A DNA stretch of 64,000 nt, taken from Euwallacea fornicatus. Lineage: Eukaryota > Arthropoda > Insecta > Coleoptera > Curculionidae. The first letter of the stretch is position 1, and each line of letters opens with the position of its first letter. Shown one piece after another: positions 63,001 through 64,000 of the stretch. Both the position numbers and the translations under genes were made by a program. Where the stretch lies: assembly GCF_040115645.1 (NCBI RefSeq), contig NW_027096032.1, positions 434,001-498,000 of the forward strand. Reading direction: 5' to 3'. Below the pieces are notes generated by a model. That model was not told the origin of the DNA. It made no database searches and worked only from the letters and a program-made list of their open reading frames with translations.

Positions 63001-64000
63001 AAAACGAGTAATTTATGTGCTCAAACACACATCTTTCGTGACTTTTCAAGATTTGAACCTCCGTAACTTCGGCAAATGAGCTCCAAATACCTACAAAATT
63101 TGACCACAGAATCACCTCTTTGAGCACTTCATCATGACTCATAAGGCTTCATTCTGTCTTCGTGAGTTTTCTAGAAAACGAGTAATTTATGTGTTCAAAC
63201 ACACATCTTTCGTGACTTTTCAAGATTTGAACCTACGTAACTTCGGCAAATGAGCTCCAAATACCTTCAAAATTTGACAACAGAATCACCTCGTGGAGCT
63301 CTTCATCATGACTAATAAGGCTTCATTCTGTCTTGGTGAGTTTTCTAGAAAACGAGTAATTTATGTGCTCAAACACACTTCTTTCCTGACTTTTCAAGAT
63401 TTGAATCTCAGGAACTTCGGCAAATGAGCTCCAAATACCTTCAAAATTTGACCACAGAATCACCTCTTTGATCTCTTCATCATGACTAATAAGGCTTCAT
63501 TCTGTCTTCGTGAGTTTTCTAGAAAACGAGTAATTTATGTGCTCAAACACACAACTTTCGTGAATTTTCAAGATTTGAACCTCCGTAACTTCGGCAAATG
63601 AGCTCCAAATACCTTCAAAATTTGACAACAGAATAACCTCGTTGAGCACTTCATCATTACTCATAAGGCTTCATTCTGTCTTGGTGAGTTTTCTAGAAAA
63701 CGAGTAATTTATGTGCTCAAACACACATCTTTCGTGACTTTTCAAGATTTGAACCTCCGTAACTTCGGCAAATGAGCTCCAAATACCTACAAAATTTGAC
63801 CACAGAATCACCTCTTTGAGCACTTCATCATGACTCATAAGGCTTCATTCTGTCTTCGTGAGTTTTCTAGAAAACGTGTAATTTATGTGCTCAAACAAAC
63901 ATCTTTCGTGACTTTTCAAGATTTGAACCTACGTAACTTCGGCAAATGAGCTCCAAATACCTTCAAAATTTGACAACAGAATCACCTCGTGGAGCTCTTC

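Larger units (their letters stand above)
1..64000 (+). repeat. Tandem satellite array, 174-bp monomer, about 368 copies
   Basis: The whole window is a head-to-tail array. The TCTGGG/TCTGAG landmark falls at 1, 175, 349 and 523, giving an exact 174-bp period, and the TTTTCTAGAA landmark keeps that phase throughout. All monomers read have the same orientation. Most length change comes from single-base indels, for example a lost base near 4,070 and 24,600, or GATTTCAT in place of GACTCAT. No mobile element, unique DNA or RNA gene interrupts the array. Each ordinary monomer has an XbaI-type TCTAGA site, so digestion should give a 174-bp ladder. Family knowledge: nucleosome-length monomers in long uninterrupted arrays are typical of centromeric or pericentromeric satellites. 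Centromere identity is inferred and not shown by the sequence. Confidence 0.98.
31961..64000 (+). repeat. Domain B: family B satellite monomers
   Basis: About 184 monomers share AAAACGAG, TCAAGATTTGAAC, GTAACTTCGGCAAATGAGCTCC, and a TTCATCATGACTCATAAGG or GACTAATAAGG segment followed by TTCATTCTGTCTTGG. The SacI site has moved to ATGAGCTCCAAAT, and the family A HindIII site is absent from most copies. Subtypes include CAATATTTATTAACAGAATAACC; CACTTCTTTCCTGAC with GAATCTCAGG; ACAACTTTCG; GAGAACGTCTAATT; and a distinctive haplotype with CCAGCTTTGAACCTCGTAAC, AAATGCC, GAACCACC, GATTTCAT and TTCTCTAGAAAAAGAGG. My hand consensus differs from family A at about 19 of 174 positions, so A and B are sister subfamilies of one satellite. 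Confidence 0.95.
47581..64000 (+). repeat. Domain B distal part: short, variable higher-order blocks
   Basis: About 94 family B monomers are arranged in shorter repeats than the 37-mer region. The TTCTCTAGAAAAAGAGG marker at 49,081, 51,343, 54,127, 57,258, 58,301, 59,519 and 62,651 gives spacings of 13, 16, 18, 6, 7 and 18 monomers, within one base. Runs of CACTTCTTTCCTGAC monomers (such as 49,630-50,450, 54,670-55,050, 55,370-55,960 and 60,770-61,410) vary in copy number between blocks. A special subtype with TTGTATCTTGGTGAATTTT and GAGTAAATTAA occurs nine times, only here. No gene is supported. Confidence 0.85.

Noticed and set aside
1..64000. CRISPR array
   Set aside because: Repeats are directly adjacent 174-bp units without unique spacers of constant length, and no cas genes are present.
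1..64000. Telomere repeats, rDNA spacer or 5S rDNA array
   Set aside because: No short telomere-type heptamer tracts and no rRNA coding sequence occur. The monomer is unlike 5S rRNA.
1..64000. Firm identification as a named plant centromere satellite
   Set aside because: I do not recognise an exact match to a named satellite. The resemblance of phrases such as GCCGAAGTTACGG to plant satellites is too weak without a database search of the monomer consensus.

Overview
The whole 64 kb window is one uninterrupted head-to-tail satellite DNA array. The monomer is 174 bp (about 368 copies, roughly 40% G+C in the consensus) and every copy I read lies in the same orientation. I found no credible protein gene, rRNA, tRNA, CRISPR array, transposon or other non-satellite insertion. 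Such an array points to a eukaryotic (peri)centromere or a similar heterochromatic block. The nucleosome-sized monomer, nested higher-order repeats, and a minus-strand text with phrases like GCCGAAGTTACGG resemble flowering-plant centromeric satellites. The plant assignment is an impression from memory and is not proven by the sequence.

Layout: (1) 1 to about 31,960 is domain A. Its monomers carry AAACCGAG, TGTGCTTC, CGACGAGCTC and a TCCATCTGG tail. (2) About 31,960 to 64,000 is domain B. Its monomers carry AAAACGAG, TGAGCTCC, a GAGCACTTCATC-like segment and a TTCATTCTGTCTTGG tail. By my hand comparison the two consensus monomers differ at about 19 of 174 positions, and 13 of these fall in the last 50 bp. 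The switch happens inside one monomer at 31,943-31,976, with no loss of phase and no insertion.

Higher-order structure: domain A has a variable 21-29-monomer unit seen four times (near 350-3,300, 4,872-8,345, 21,920-23,690 and 25,900-28,150). Around it lie a 20.4-20.5 kb long-range duplication and a 32-monomer (5,568 bp) repeat (10,693-13,920 and 16,261-19,488). Domain B has a 37-monomer (6,437 bp) tandem unit (33,480-46,607). Its distal part, 47,580-64,000, is built of shorter, more variable blocks (13/11-mer, 4-mer, 7-mer and 18-mer spacings). Several hybrid monomers mark where unequal exchange removed monomers.

The array does not encode a pathway. The most interesting content lies inside the monomer: a 14-bp perfect palindrome, GTTTTCTAGAAAAC, whose core is a canonical two-unit heat-shock element; nine domain-B monomers in which this becomes a perfect three-unit element; a short TGTG/CACA dyad just downstream; a TGACTCA bZIP site; and a minus-strand arrangement resembling a tRNA-type RNA polymerase III A/B-box promoter. 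A 113-codon minus-strand open frame at 58,451-58,792 exists only because one base change removed the TGA normally present in each domain-B monomer. I do not regard it as a gene.
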